From positions 16,530-80,529 of the forward strand of contig CALAOR010000058.1 of assembly GCA_937889595.1 (NCBI GenBank): a stretch of DNA of 64,000 nucleotides, in the 5' to 3' direction. The notes under the pieces were generated by a model, which saw only the letters and a program-made list of their open reading frames with translations, did no database searches and had not been told where the DNA came from. Made by a program: the position numbers and the translations under genes. Shown here piece by piece: positions 9,010 through 17,656 of this stretch (positions within the stretch are counted from its first letter, which is position 1; each line of letters opens with the position of its first letter). This DNA comes from an uncultured bacterium. GTDB taxonomy: Bacteria > Oederibacteriota > PGYV01 > Palsa-1178.

Positions 9010-9768
9010 ATGCTGACCAAAAGGATAATCCCGTGCCTGGATGTGGATAAGGGCAGGGTTGTAAAAGGGATAAAATTTTTAAATCTTATAGACGCGGGCG
9101 ACCCTGTGGAAGCCGCGTATGAGTATAACCTGGCCGGAGCCGATGAAGTGGTTTTCCTCGATATTACCGCATCCCATGAAAAAAGAAAAACAATCATTGA
9201 TGTCATACGCAAAACAGCGGAAAAGGTTTTCATACCACTGACCGTAGGCGGCGGCATACGCGAAGTGGCTGACATGGAAGAGATCCTGAAAAATGGGGCA
9301 GACAAGATATCGGTAAACACGGCAGCCGTTTATAACCCGGAGTTAATTAAAAACGGCGCAAAAAAATTCGGCAGTCAGTGTATAGTTTTGGCCGTTGACG
9401 CGAAAAGAAAACCCAAAGGCGGCTGGGAAGTCTACACCCACGGCGGCAGGACAGCCACGGGAATAGATGTCATTAAGTGGGTCAAAAAAGCCGAAAGCCT
9501 TGGAGCAGGGGAGATCCTGCTCACGTCCATGGACGCGGACGGCACAAAAGCAGGTTATGATATAGAACTTAACAGGGCGGTCTCAGACGCGGTAAGGGTG
9601 CCGATAATAGCCTCAGGCGGCGCAGGCGGCCCCGAACATATGTATGAGGTCTTAAAAGAAGGCAAAGCCGACGCTGTGCTGGCGGCAAGCATATTTCATT
9701 ATAAGGAATACACGGTAAGGTCGGTTAAACAGTACCTGGCGAAAAAAGGGATACCGGTAAGGCTGTGA
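9010..9768 (+). CDS. hisF: Imidazole glycerol phosphate synthase, cyclase subunit
   Basis: 252 residues, TIM barrel. It uses ammonia from HisH to convert PRFAR to imidazole glycerol phosphate and AICAR, the latter feeding purine synthesis. Signature segments: [16 protein letters not shown] (Asp11 catalytic), [18 protein letters not shown] with the second catalytic Asp, and [15 protein letters not shown]. Normal length. Last gene of the contiguous his block; hisI follows 976 bases later after a peroxiredoxin gene and repeats. hisG and hisE are not in this window. Confidence 0.96.
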   Translation: MLTKRIIPCLDVDKGRVVKGIKFLNLIDAGDPVEAAYEYNLAGADEVVFLDITASHEKRKTIIDVIRKTAEKVFIPLTVGGGIREVADMEEILKNGADKISVNTAAVYNPELIKNGAKKFGSQCIVLAVDAKRKPKGGWEVYTHGGRTATGIDVIKWVKKAESLGAGEILLTSMDADGTKAGYDIELNRAVSDAVRVPIIASGGAGGPEHMYEVLKEGKADAVLAASIFHYKEYTVRSVKQYLAKKGIPVRL

Positions 9769-9806
9769 AATCCGGCCTGTCGCTATTTCCAGCCTGCATT
9801 AAATCG

Positions 9807-9835
9807 TTGACTTTTCGTACTTATAAGATTATATA
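9807..9835 (+). promoter_or_regulatory. Sigma-70-type promoter with overlapping inverted repeat
   Basis: TTGACT at 9807-9812, a 17-base spacer and TATATA at 9830-9835 stand in the 152-base gap before the peroxiredoxin gene. A 9-base inverted repeat, TAAGATTAT at 9824-9832 and ATAATCTTA at 9857-9865, overlaps the -10 box and the expected start point, where an operator would be expected. The repressor is unknown; a peroxide-sensing regulator would be natural for the downstream gene but the sequence is not a clear PerR box. Confidence 0.55.
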
Positions 9836-9920
9836 TATGTATGCACATTAATGGCGATAATCTTAAATCAACATACTAAAATAAACAAAGCGGCCATTAA
9901 ATCAATTTAAGGAGGATTTT

Positions 9921-10445
9921 ATGAAAAAAGCCGTGGTTTTTGTTTTTATTGTTTTATTTGTATTGACCTGCAGTCTGGCCGCAGCTGCATTGCTTAAGGT
10001 AGGGGATAAGGCGCCTGATTTTTCTCTTAAGGACCAGAATGGTAAGATCGTCAAACTCTCAAATTTCGCGGCAGAAAACAAAAGCAACGTTGTTCTTTAT
10101 TTTTACCCGAAGGATTTTACAAGCGGCTGCACCGCAGAGGCGTGTTCTTTCAGGGACAACTACGCTGCTTTCATAAAAAAAGGCGCGGTTATCATAGGTG
10201 TCAGTTTTGACAGCGACGAGTCTCATGTCAAATTCGCCAAGGTAAACAAGCTCCCGTATTCGCTTATATCAGATCCAAAGGGCGTACTCGGCAAAAAATA
10301 CGGGGTGCCAAAATTCATGGGTATCATGTCGGACAGGGTCACGTTTGTCATAGATAAAAAAGGCGTGATAAAGTATGTGTTCCAGTCGGTAAAAGACGCG
10401 ACAAAGCACGTGGAAAATGCGTTAAAAGAGCTGGATAAGCTGTAA
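9921..10445 (+). CDS. Exported peroxiredoxin, Bcp/PrxQ type
   Basis: 174 residues. Residues 1-23 form a Sec signal peptide (MKKAVVFVFIVLFVLTCSLAAAA), so the enzyme should act outside the cytoplasm, unlike classical cytosolic Bcp. The thioredoxin-fold AhpC/TSA domain follows, with GDKAPDFSLKDQNG and the two-cysteine motif SGCTAEACSFRD, in which the first Cys is peroxidatic and the second, five residues later, is the usual resolving Cys of PrxQ/Bcp. It reduces hydrogen peroxide or organic peroxides using a thioredoxin-like donor. VLTC is a poor lipobox, so a soluble periplasmic protein is preferred. GGAGG precedes the ATG, and it has its own promoter between hisF and hisI. Confidence 0.88.
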   Translation: MKKAVVFVFIVLFVLTCSLAAAALLKVGDKAPDFSLKDQNGKIVKLSNFAAENKSNVVLYFYPKDFTSGCTAEACSFRDNYAAFIKKGAVIIGVSFDSDESHVKFAKVNKLPYSLISDPKGVLGKKYGVPKFMGIMSDRVTFVIDKKGVIKYVFQSVKDATKHVENALKELDKL

Positions 10446-10472
10446 GGTCAAAGTCTGTTAAAATTAATATAC

Positions 10473-10670
10473 TGTAGAGCGGCTGCTTGCTGCCGCTCAT
10501 CGTTGTTTTAACCCCGGTTATACAAGCCAGCGCCTGAGCGGCAGCAAGCAGCCGCTCTACGTTGTTTTAACCCCGGTTATACAAGCCAGCGTCTGAGCGG
10601 CAGCAAGCAGCCGCTCTACGTTATTTTAACCCCGGTTATACAAGCCAGCGCCTGAGCGGCAGCAAGCAGC
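10473..10670 (+). repeat. Palindromic repeat array: one inverted and three direct copies
   Basis: A 27-base palindromic unit (TGTAGAGCGGCTGCTTGC then TGCCGCTCA) sits at 10473-10499. Its reverse complement follows three times, at 10535-10560, 10594-10619 and 10653-10670; the third copy is cut short. The direct copies repeat with a 59-base period, each preceded by the same linker (GTTGTTTTAACCCCGGTT and onward). Each unit can fold on itself (GAGCGGC with GCCGCTC), and the first can pair with any of the later copies. The array fills most of the 299-base gap between the peroxiredoxin gene and hisI. Confidence 0.9.
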
Positions 10671-10744
10671 GTCATACCTTTTTACCTTTGACTTTTACCC
10701 GTTTTCGTTTATCATATATAAAACCCATTATTAAAGGAGTTCTC

Positions 10745-11140
10745 ATGGAAAAGTTTGACATAGAAAAGGTGAAATTCGACGAAAAAGGCCTTTGCGCGGC
10801 TATTGCACAGGACTATAAAACAGGCGAGATATTGATGATCGCCTGGATGAACAAAGAATCCATTAAATTAACCCTGGAAAAACGCAAGGCCCACTACTGG
10901 TCGCGCTCCAGGCAGAAACTTTGGTTTAAGGGCGAAGAGTCGGGAAATACCCAGGAAGTGAAAAATATCTACATAGATTGCGACAACGACGCCATACTTA
11001 TGAAAGTGGACCAGATTGGCGGGGCCGCGTGCCATACGGGGTATAAGTCGTGTTTTTATACGGAAATATTGAACGACGGGTCGCTTGAAATCAAGGGCCA
11101 GAGGGTGTTTGACCCGAAGGAAGTTTATAAGAAGAAGTAA
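10745..11140 (+). CDS. hisI: Phosphoribosyl-AMP cyclohydrolase
   Basis: 131 residues. ATG at 10745 is chosen because AAAGGAG lies just upstream; a longer in-frame start at 10688 has no ribosome site. Opens the adenine ring of phosphoribosyl-AMP in histidine synthesis and is a zinc and magnesium enzyme. Motifs are [30 protein letters not shown], the metal-binding DCDNDA and the zinc cysteines in [14 protein letters not shown]. It is the single-domain form, lacking the HisE pyrophosphohydrolase domain fused in many bacteria, so HisE must be encoded elsewhere. Confidence 0.94.
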   Translation: MEKFDIEKVKFDEKGLCAAIAQDYKTGEILMIAWMNKESIKLTLEKRKAHYWSRSRQKLWFKGEESGNTQEVKNIYIDCDNDAILMKVDQIGGAACHTGYKSCFYTEILNDGSLEIKGQRVFDPKEVYKKK

Positions 11141-11179
11141 TTAAGCCAAAAGTTAAGGATAAATAAGGATGGAAGGCAT

Positions 11180-12661
11180 ATGATAAAACCCGAACTAAAT
11201 GAAGTCCTGCAACTGTCAAAGAGCTATAACGTCATCCCCGTTTACGGCGAGACACTGGCCGACCTTGAGACGCCGCTTTCCGCATATATGAAGATCGACG
11301 ACCCGGAAAACTCCTTCCTTCTTGAGTCGATCGAAGGCGGCGAGAAAACAGCAAGGTATTCATTTTTAAGCAGGGAACCTTATGAAATATTTTCCTACAG
11401 GGACGGCGCCATAACAAGGGAGGCGGGCGGGAAAAAAAAGGTCATCAGGACAAAGGATCCATTTAGTGTCCTGAAAGGTGTTTTTGCCGGGTTTAAAACC
11501 GCTCCCGTGAAAGGCATACCTGCGTTTACAGGCGGCGCGGTGGGGTATATCGGGTATGACGTTATTAAGCTTTATGAAAAAGTCCCGCATGAAAACAAGA
11601 TCGATACGCTGGGCTGGCCCGATATTTATCTCATGTTCAACGACGTTTTAATGGTCTTTGACCATGTTTATCATAAGATCCAGGTCGTAAATAACATATT
11701 CATCAATGAAAAAGATTCCGCGGCAATAATAAGGGCCAAATACAATAAAGCCGTGATAAAGATCAATGGCATAATTGCCGGGCTGCGCAGGCCGCTGAAA
11801 CTGAAAAAAACAGCGCCTGTGAAAATAGGGAAGATAAAGCATATGTACGCCCCGCATGAGTTTAAGGAAATGGTCAGGAAGACAGTTGCCCTTATAAAAC
11901 ACGGCGAAGCCATACAGGCGGTCCCTTCACAGAGGTTCACCGCTTCTTTTTCCGGCCCCCCGATAAACCTTTACCGGAGCCTGCGTACGGTCAATCCGTC
12001 GCCGTACATGCATTTTCTGAACATGAAAGACAAATTTATAATAGGCGCATCGCCCGAACTTATGGTAAGGGTGGACAAAGGGGAAGCGGAAGTAAGGCCG
12101 ATCGCCGGTACCCGCAAAAGGGGAAAGACGGACGAAGAAGACAAAAAACTTGAGAAAGAACTGCTCGCGAACGTAAAAGAGCGCGCAGAGCATGTCATGC
12201 TGGTTGACCTGGGCAGGAACGACCTCGGCAGGGTATGCACGACCGGGTCGGTAAAAGTAAAGGACCTGATGGTCGTTGAGCGCTACTCGCATGTCATGCA
12301 CATTGTGTCAAGCGTCGTTGGAAAGCTGAAACCCGGCGTGGACGCCTTTGATGTTTTTAAAAGCACGTTCCCGGCAGGCACGGTTTCGGGAGCGCCAAAG
12401 GTCAGGGCCATGCAGATAATAGATGAGATGGAAAAATACAAGCGCGGGCCGTATTCCGGGGCCGTGGGCATAATAAGTTTTACCGGCGCCATGGAGACCT
12501 GTATTTCCATAAGGACCATATATTTGAGCAACGGACAAATAACCATGCAGGCGGGCGGCGGTGTGGTGGCTGACTCAAAGCCGGAATTTGAATACCAGGA
12601 AACGCTGAGCAAGGCAAGAGCGGTGTTTGAGGCGGCAAAAAGGGCCGGAAATATAAGCTGA
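11180..12661 (+). CDS. trpE: Anthranilate synthase component I
   Basis: 493 residues. Converts chorismate to anthranilate with ammonia supplied by TrpG. The N-terminal domain contains FLLESIEGG (about 47-55), the LLES element that binds tryptophan for feedback inhibition and that separates TrpE from PabB in most cases. The C-terminal chorismate-binding domain has IGASPELMVRV, PIAGTRKRG, LGRNDLGRVC and STFPAGTVSGAPKVRAM. ATG with GGAAGG upstream. Followed after 23 bases by trpG. The other trp genes are not in the window, so a role in folate synthesis cannot be fully excluded. Confidence 0.93.
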   Translation: MIKPELNEVLQLSKSYNVIPVYGETLADLETPLSAYMKIDDPENSFLLESIEGGEKTARYSFLSREPYEIFSYRDGAITREAGGKKKVIRTKDPFSVLKGVFAGFKTAPVKGIPAFTGGAVGYIGYDVIKLYEKVPHENKIDTLGWPDIYLMFNDVLMVFDHVYHKIQVVNNIFINEKDSAAIIRAKYNKAVIKINGIIAGLRRPLKLKKTAPVKIGKIKHMYAPHEFKEMVRKTVALIKHGEAIQAVPSQRFTASFSGPPINLYRSLRTVNPSPYMHFLNMKDKFIIGASPELMVRVDKGEAEVRPIAGTRKRGKTDEEDKKLEKELLANVKERAEHVMLVDLGRNDLGRVCTTGSVKVKDLMVVERYSHVMHIVSSVVGKLKPGVDAFDVFKSTFPAGTVSGAPKVRAMQIIDEMEKYKRGPYSGAVGIISFTGAMETCISIRTIYLSNGQITMQAGGGVVADSKPEFEYQETLSKARAVFEAAKRAGNIS

Positions 12662-12684
12662 TAACATGATAAAAAGGAGCTTCA

Positions 12685-13251
12685 ATGAAGGTTTTAGTGA
12701 TCGACAACTACGACTCATTTACCTATAATATTGTGCAGTATTTAGGGGAAACGGCTTCCGATATTACGGTGGTCAAAAATGACGGGATTACAATAGAAGA
12801 AATAAGGGCTTTCCAGCCGTCTAATATAGTGATATCACCGGGGCCGTCATGGCCGGAAAATGCGGGTATATCAAAACAGGTCATTTTAAGCTTTATGAAA
12901 GAAATACCCATTCTCGGCGTGTGCCTTGGACATCAGTGCATGATAGAGGCGCTTGGCGGGAAAATAAAGGTAAATTACAGGATAATGCACGGCAAGGTTT
13001 CACCCGTATATCATGACGGAAAAGGCGTGTACAGGGGCATAAAAAACCCTTTTACAGCAACAAGGTATCATTCGCTTGTAGGGGAAAAAAAGACGCTGCC
13101 TAAGGACCTGATAATTTCTTCGTGGACGAAAGAGGGCGAAATAATGGGCGTAAGGCACAAAAGATACCCCATGGAAGGCGTACAGTTCCACCCGGAATCT
13201 ATTTTAACCGAGGACGGGAAAAAACTTATAAGGAATTTCCTAAAAAAATGA
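12685..13251 (+). CDS. trpG: Anthranilate synthase glutamine amidotransferase component II
   Basis: 188 residues, class I glutaminase partner of TrpE. MKVLVIDNYDSFTYNIVQYLGE is the family N-terminus, Cys80 lies in GVCLGHQCMIEALGG, and the catalytic His and Glu in VQFHPESILTEDG. An AAAAGGAG ribosome site precedes the ATG. TrpG proteins often also serve PabB in folate synthesis (TrpG/PabA dual use), which may apply here as no second copy is seen in this window. Ends ATGA, overlapping the next gene by four bases. Confidence 0.93.
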   Translation: MKVLVIDNYDSFTYNIVQYLGETASDITVVKNDGITIEEIRAFQPSNIVISPGPSWPENAGISKQVILSFMKEIPILGVCLGHQCMIEALGGKIKVNYRIMHGKVSPVYHDGKGVYRGIKNPFTATRYHSLVGEKKTLPKDLIISSWTKEGEIMGVRHKRYPMEGVQFHPESILTEDGKKLIRNFLKK

Positions 13252-14918
13252 AAAAAATAATTTTAGCCTTCGCGTTCATGGTATTATGCGCGCCGTTTAT
13301 TGGCGCGGAAGCAACCAAGTCATCCCCGGCCGGAATTACAGCCACCGCAACTGCCTCGCCCGCAGTACAACCTGCCGCTGTAACCATTACAGCCGCGCCA
13401 AATATGGCGGCTCCGGGTGTTATAGGTGGAGCCCTGACAGCGACTGCAGCGGCGCTGACTTCAACCGCTGCGGCTTTGACTTCAACTGCAACGGCTTTGA
13501 CTTCAACGGCGGCCGGCAAAGTTACAATTACAGCTGACGCGGCAGCGTCCACAATACCCGCAGTTGTGGATCTAAGCCCGGCGATTATAAATTTTGAAAC
13601 CACTGCAAAGGACGGGATCAAGCTTTCCTGGGCCCCGAAACAGAAGGATAATGTTTACTATAATGTCTACAGGTCGCAGGCAGCCGATTATTTAAAGATC
13701 AACAAAGATGCTTTTTTAACATCCGTATACACGGATTCCGATGTTTTGACATCCACTGTCTATTATTATAAAGTTGAAGCGACGGACACAAGCAAAAATG
13801 CCTACATGTCAAAGACGCAGTCCGCGAAGTCGGCTGACCTTACAATGCCGCAGGTCCCTGCCGGCATGAAGGCTTTTCAGGACATTCAAAGCGTTACTTT
13901 AAAATGGTCGCAGGCCGGACAGGGTTCTTTCCCGGTCTCGGGTTACAATTTTTACAGGGGCAAAACACCGGAGGAAAGCGCTTTCCTGAAATTTGTGCCT
14001 TTTTCAAAGGCATACTATTCTGATGAAGAAGTGGAACCGGGCCTGCGGTATTATTATAAGATGGATGCGATCGATATAAAAGGCAATGAATCAAAAATGA
14101 CGGATACGGTATCTGCCGTGCCATACCCGAGACCGCGCACAAATTTATGCCTGATGCCGACGGCGTACAGGAATAATATTTTTGACAATAACGGGCTTAA
14201 CGTGGACATGGGATTTACTTATTACATAGGAACGATAGCCGGCGAGCATAATATTGCCGAGTTAAAAAAGGCGGATACGTTCTCAAAAATAGGCGTATGG
14301 CTATTATCCCTGGATGCCAAATGGACCTTCTTCAATGAAGGCGCCGGCTGGTGGCCGTCGCTGGGCGCGGGACTGATGTATTCCATGCTGTTACAGGACA
14401 ACATAGGCGGTTCGACTTCGACACAGAATGCGGCGAACGGCGGCGGGGTAAACTTAGGCACAAAAGACAGTGTGCTTGGACAGCAAAGCCTTTACTTAAC
14501 TGCCGCAAAGGACGTGGCGCTGGATACCACTATGTACGCGGGTTATACACAAGGGTTCAGGTTTTATAAAGGAGATAAGGCAAAAGGTGCGGCAGGATAT
14601 TTGACATACATAGTGAGCTCAATAATCGGGGAGAGTAATCCAAATGATTCCAGGGCTTCGGATACTTCGGCGCCGGTCTGGAACTCTTATTACTTCGGAT
14701 TATCTAGGGACATATTTAAAAAAATCGGCGTAAAACTTGAATTAACCGTGCCGCCCGGCCTGAACAAAAACGCGTTTTTGCCGAACACATACATTATAAA
14801 CACCCATATAGACAGGCTTTTTAACTTTGACATTGCATACATCCACTATGACGGCGGATACGCGTGGATGGGTTATTATAACCTGAGGTTCTCGATATAC
14901 CCGAGCCCGTACAAATAA
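13248..14918 (+). CDS. Exported protein: low-complexity Thr/Ala region, fibronectin type III-like domains, barrel-like C-terminus
   Basis: 556 residues counted from ATG 13248, chosen because a signal peptide follows at once (MKKIILAFAFMVLCAPFIGAEA). Residues 25-105 are alanine and threonine rich with repeats of ALTSTAA, encoded by near-identical DNA repeats at 13440-13510. About residues 115-205 and 205-300 look like two fibronectin type III folds (IKLSWAPKQKDNVYYNVYRSQ; VTLKWSQAGQGSFPVSGYNFYRG, each with YYYK(V/M)(E/D)A). Residues 300-556 are aromatic-rich alternating strands ending LRFSIYPSPYK, consistent with an outer-membrane barrel. No precise function is recognised. Translationally coupled to trpG but unrelated in role. 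Confidence 0.7.
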   Translation: MKKIILAFAFMVLCAPFIGAEATKSSPAGITATATASPAVQPAAVTITAAPNMAAPGVIGGALTATAAALTSTAAALTSTATALTSTAAGKVTITADAAASTIPAVVDLSPAIINFETTAKDGIKLSWAPKQKDNVYYNVYRSQAADYLKINKDAFLTSVYTDSDVLTSTVYYYKVEATDTSKNAYMSKTQSAKSADLTMPQVPAGMKAFQDIQSVTLKWSQAGQGSFPVSGYNFYRGKTPEESAFLKFVPFSKAYYSDEEVEPGLRYYYKMDAIDIKGNESKMTDTVSAVPYPRPRTNLCLMPTAYRNNIFDNNGLNVDMGFTYYIGTIAGEHNIAELKKADTFSKIGVWLLSLDAKWTFFNEGAGWWPSLGAGLMYSMLLQDNIGGSTSTQNAANGGGVNLGTKDSVLGQQSLYLTAAKDVALDTTMYAGYTQGFRFYKGDKAKGAAGYLTYIVSSIIGESNPNDSRASDTSAPVWNSYYFGLSRDIFKKIGVKLELTVPPGLNKNAFLPNTYIINTHIDRLFNFDIAYIHYDGGYAWMGYYNLRFSIYPSPYK

Positions 14919-14930
14919 AAACAAATTACA

Positions 14931-15025
14931 AATTACCAATTACTAATTAAGGCGGTTAGCGACGCGCCGCGCAGTCGTTTTGGGTTCAATTAGTAATTAG
15001 TAATTCGTAATTAGTAATTGCCTTA
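14931..15025 (+). repeat. AT-rich inverted repeat element, copy 1
   Basis: Arms built from repeated AATTAC/GTAATT blocks (left 14931-14952, right 14988-15021) flank a GC-rich core, with AAGGC on the left and GCCTTA on the right. The core end GCAGTCGTTTTGGGTTCAAT is nearly identical to the copy at 48299. The element stops a few bases before the AAGGAG ribosome site of the next gene. It fills the whole gap 14919-15035. Confidence 0.85.
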
Positions 15026-15035
15026 AGGAGCCCTT

Positions 15036-15797
15036 ATGAACTGCCCTCACTGCGGAGCACATATAGACGGAAATCCCGACAATTGTCCTTTATGCGGCGC
15101 GTATATTGACAGGCAGGGATTATATGCCGGGTTTATAAAAAAGGGCGAAGAAGCTCTCGGTACACCCGATTATGACAAGGCCATGGACTACTATCAAAAA
15201 GCATTGGACACAGGGTACCCTCCAGCCGCTGACATATACATCAAATACGGAAATGCGTATGACAAGAAAAACGACAAACAGGCTGCGGGCATGTACTTAA
15301 AGGCACTTGCTTTTGATTTTTATAATGAGCATGTTCACACCCTGCTTATAGCATTTTACGATAAGTACAACCGCCTGAATGACCTGAAAAAATGGTATGA
15401 AAAAAGCAGGGGCACTGCCGGCAATGAATTCATTGATAAGGAGATTAAAGTCATAGACAGCATAATTACTTTCAGGCAGAACGCGGCTTCAAAGCCCTTG
15501 CCTGGCGATGAGGCAAAGCAAAAACAGGTTGAAAGAGCCATTCACAGGCTGGGCGGGTGGTTCAAGGATTATATAATGATGAATATAGTTTTCGGAATTG
15601 TTATCGTACTGATGGGCATCGGCATTGCGGCAGGCCTGATCTTTAAGCTTAATTTTATAATAATATTCGCGATCATAGGCTTTTTCCTTTTGGCAAGCAT
15701 TGCGGTGGTCATATTTTTAAGGCGGAAAAAAATAAGGGAAATTAAAAAGAACGCCGTAAAAATCGAGGATATTTACAGAGAATTCAAGAAGCCGTAG
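15036..15797 (+). CDS. Zinc-ribbon, TPR-like membrane protein of unknown function
   Basis: 253 residues. Residues 3-20 form a CPHCG-x9-CPLCG zinc ribbon. Residues 30-125 read as TPR-like helix pairs (KAMDYYQKALDTGYPPAADIYIKYGNAY; AAGMYLKALAFDFYNEHVHTLLIAFYDKY). Two strongly hydrophobic segments at about 183-207 and 208-229 are membrane helices, followed by a basic RRKKIREIKK stretch. A cytosolic N-terminus with zinc ribbon and TPRs on a membrane hairpin suggests a scaffold; no specific function can be assigned. The ribosome site follows immediately after an AT-rich repeat. Converges with cvpA, 19 bases apart. Confidence 0.75.
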   Translation: MNCPHCGAHIDGNPDNCPLCGAYIDRQGLYAGFIKKGEEALGTPDYDKAMDYYQKALDTGYPPAADIYIKYGNAYDKKNDKQAAGMYLKALAFDFYNEHVHTLLIAFYDKYNRLNDLKKWYEKSRGTAGNEFIDKEIKVIDSIITFRQNAASKPLPGDEAKQKQVERAIHRLGGWFKDYIMMNIVFGIVIVLMGIGIAAGLIFKLNFIIIFAIIGFFLLASIAVVIFLRRKKIREIKKNAVKIEDIYREFKKP

Positions 15798-15816
15798 AGG
15801 AGGCCCGGGGAAAAGG

Positions 15817-16317
15817 TTATTTCAGGATCTTCTTGACCATATCCAGGTGTTTTAAGACCGGTATTTTAAAAAGAAAACCAATATATGTTTTTAAGTAGGG
15901 GAAAAGGAACGATTTTGCGGTATCTTTCGCAAAGTTTATTTTTCCAAACCCGGCCGCCTTGTCAAATATAAAGTAAACCGGGATCAAGAGAAGCGTGATG
16001 AGAATAGCGGCCCCGAATATCCTGTCAATGAAAGCCATATTAAAAAAGTCAAAGAACCTGGACAAAAACACGCCTATGAAAACAAGTATGCTGCTCGCAA
16101 TAAGGAATACTATGACGTATGAAATAAGAAACCTTTTTGATTCTGTCGGGATATATTTGACGAGGCCGAGGGCAAAAAAGTGATAACTGGTATTTGCAAC
16201 AAAGATGCCTGCAAGAAAGGCGACCGGTATAACCACCATGAGCACGCCCCGCAGCTTCCAGCCTATGGAAAAACCTATTATTATTGTAATAATCAGTACT
16301 ATGTCTATGTAGTTCAT
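15817..16317 (-). CDS. cvpA: CvpA family membrane protein
   Basis: 166 residues, with four predicted membrane helices (about 5-20, 25-45, 65-88, 100-122). The start MNYIDIVLIITIIIGFSIGWKLRG matches the CvpA/colicin V production family, in which an N-terminal NxxD-x-hydrophobic helix and the GxxxG-like turn are typical. The family supports envelope integrity in other bacteria; the molecular role is unsettled. Lone minus-strand gene between two plus-strand blocks, with divergent promoters likely in the 280-base gap towards purS. Confidence 0.8.
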   Translation of the reverse strand: MNYIDIVLIITIIIGFSIGWKLRGVLMVVIPVAFLAGIFVANTSYHFFALGLVKYIPTESKRFLISYVIVFLIASSILVFIGVFLSRFFDFFNMAFIDRIFGAAILITLLLIPVYFIFDKAAGFGKINFAKDTAKSFLFPYLKTYIGFLFKIPVLKHLDMVKKILK

Positions 16318-16484
16318 CGCTCACCCGTTGTTTGGTTTTATAAATAATAACATAATTGGGCAATAATATCACCTAAAAAAAGCGTCCTTGAACGTATTTT
16401 CAGGCGCGTAAGGCATGCCTGGGTCTTTGTCCGGGCGCGTACTGTCCTTATGAGGGACTTAAATAATACCCGGGCCAAATACTC

Positions 16485-16498
16485 CGCAGCATGCTGCG
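16485..16498. repeat. 14-base perfect palindrome in the cvpA-purS gap
   Basis: CGCAGCATGCTGCG is a perfect palindrome 31 bases ahead of the purS -35 box. It could be an operator for the divergent cvpA and purS genes or a chance hairpin. The rest of 16318-16597 holds GC-rich inverted segments around 16390-16440 (GGCGCGTAAGG and CGGGCGCGTAC) and no gene. Confidence 0.45.
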
Positions 16499-16528
16499 AA
16501 ACGGTTTATTTTGCGCAAAAAAATATCC

Positions 16529-16556
16529 TTGTAAAATCCCCCTTTTCTTATATAAT
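16529..16556 (+). promoter_or_regulatory. Promoter of the pur operon
   Basis: TTGTAA at 16529-16534, a 16-base spacer and a consensus TATAAT at 16551-16556 precede purS by 41 bases. The run AATCCCCC inside the spacer is also found upstream of the potassium permease at 32757. No purine riboswitch is seen in the short leader. Confidence 0.65.
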
Positions 16557-16597
16557 ATTTTTGTCATTTTCAAAACTTAACCAGAGGTGAAAAGGTC

Positions 16598-16837
16598 ATG
16601 GCCAAGGTAAAGATATATGTCACGTTAAAAGACGGAGTTTTGGACCCTCAGGGAAAGACGGTGCAGTTCGCACTCGATAAAATGGGTTACAAAAATATAG
16701 ACAGCGTAAAAATGGGCAAGTATATAGAAATAGACACGAAAAATGACGGTAAAGACCTGAAAAAAGAGATAGACGAAATATGCGACAAGCTTCTGGCAAA
16801 CCCTAATATCGAAAAGTACACGTTTACGATTGAATAG
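16598..16837 (+). CDS. purS: Phosphoribosylformylglycinamidine synthase, PurS subunit
   Basis: 79 residues, small ferredoxin-like protein. Bridges PurQ and PurL in the three-part FGAM synthase found in most bacteria except those with fused large PurL. Motifs KIYVTLKDGVLDPQGKTVQFAL and KYIEIDTKNDGKDLKKEIDEICDKLLANPNIE are family-typical. CAGAGGTG precedes the ATG. First gene of purS-purQ-purL-purF. Confidence 0.95.
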   Translation: MAKVKIYVTLKDGVLDPQGKTVQFALDKMGYKNIDSVKMGKYIEIDTKNDGKDLKKEIDEICDKLLANPNIEKYTFTIE

Positions 16838-16937
16838 CTTGGACCAAAGCTCAAAGCCCAAGTGAGGGACAGACCTGCTTTCACCGGGGCTTTGAGTTTT
16901 GATTACAGACCACTTAAACCACTTTAGGAGCGATGCA

Positions 16938-17642
16938 ATGGTAAAATTCGGAGTAGTTGTTTTTCCCGGGTCCAACTGTGATAAAGACTGCCTTTGGGCA
17001 ATTAAAGACATCACCGGAGAAAAGGCCGATTTCGTATGGCACGAATCAAAGGATATAATGAAATATGATGTTATAGTGCTGCCGGGCGGGTTTTCATACG
17101 GCGATTACCTGCGGACGGGCGCTATCGCCAGGTTCTCAAAGGTCATGTACGCTGTACAGAAATTCGCGGTAAAGAAGAATAAGATGGTCGTAGGCATATG
17201 CAATGGTTTTCAGATACTTCTTGAGGCGGGGCTCCTGCCCGGCGCCATGCTCGTGAATAAGAACCTTAAATTCATAAGCAAGTTTATCCATCTGAGCGTG
17301 GAAAATAATAAAACAGCCTATACAAACAAGTGTGTTAAGGGGCAGGTATTGCGGGTCCCGATCGCACACGGCGAAGGCAATTATTTCTGTGATGAAAAGA
17401 CGCTTAATTCCCTTATTGAAAACGACCAGGTTGTTTTCCGGTATTGCGACGGACAGGGGAAAATAAATGTTGATTCAAACCCGAACGGTTCGCTGTATAA
17501 TATCGCCGGGATAATGAACAAAAAAGGCAATGTAATGGGCATGATGCCCCACCCTGAGCGCGCCATGTCGGCCAGGCTGGGTTCCGTCGACGGCAACCTG
17601 GTTTTTCAATCGATAGTTAATCACGTAAAAAAGTACTTATAA
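16938..17642 (+). CDS. purQ: Phosphoribosylformylglycinamidine synthase, PurQ glutaminase subunit
   Basis: 234 residues from ATG 16938, chosen for TTTAGGAGCG just upstream; an in-frame ATG at 16899 lacks a ribosome site. Class I amidotransferase giving ammonia to PurL. Nucleophile Cys88 is in [19 protein letters not shown] and the catalytic His in [24 protein letters not shown] is the family signature. Fourteen bases separate it from purL. In the 100 bases after purS there is an imperfect hairpin pairing CAAAGCTCAAAGCCC with GGGGCTTTGAG. Confidence 0.95.
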   Translation: MVKFGVVVFPGSNCDKDCLWAIKDITGEKADFVWHESKDIMKYDVIVLPGGFSYGDYLRTGAIARFSKVMYAVQKFAVKKNKMVVGICNGFQILLEAGLLPGAMLVNKNLKFISKFIHLSVENNKTAYTNKCVKGQVLRVPIAHGEGNYFCDEKTLNSLIENDQVVFRYCDGQGKINVDSNPNGSLYNIAGIMNKKGNVMGMMPHPERAMSARLGSVDGNLVFQSIVNHVKKYL

Positions 17643-17656
17643 AGGAGCTATAACGT

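Noticed and set aside
10473..10670. CRISPR array
   Set aside because: Repeat spacing is regular at 59 bases, but the linkers are identical between copies, not unique spacers, and no cas genes are near.
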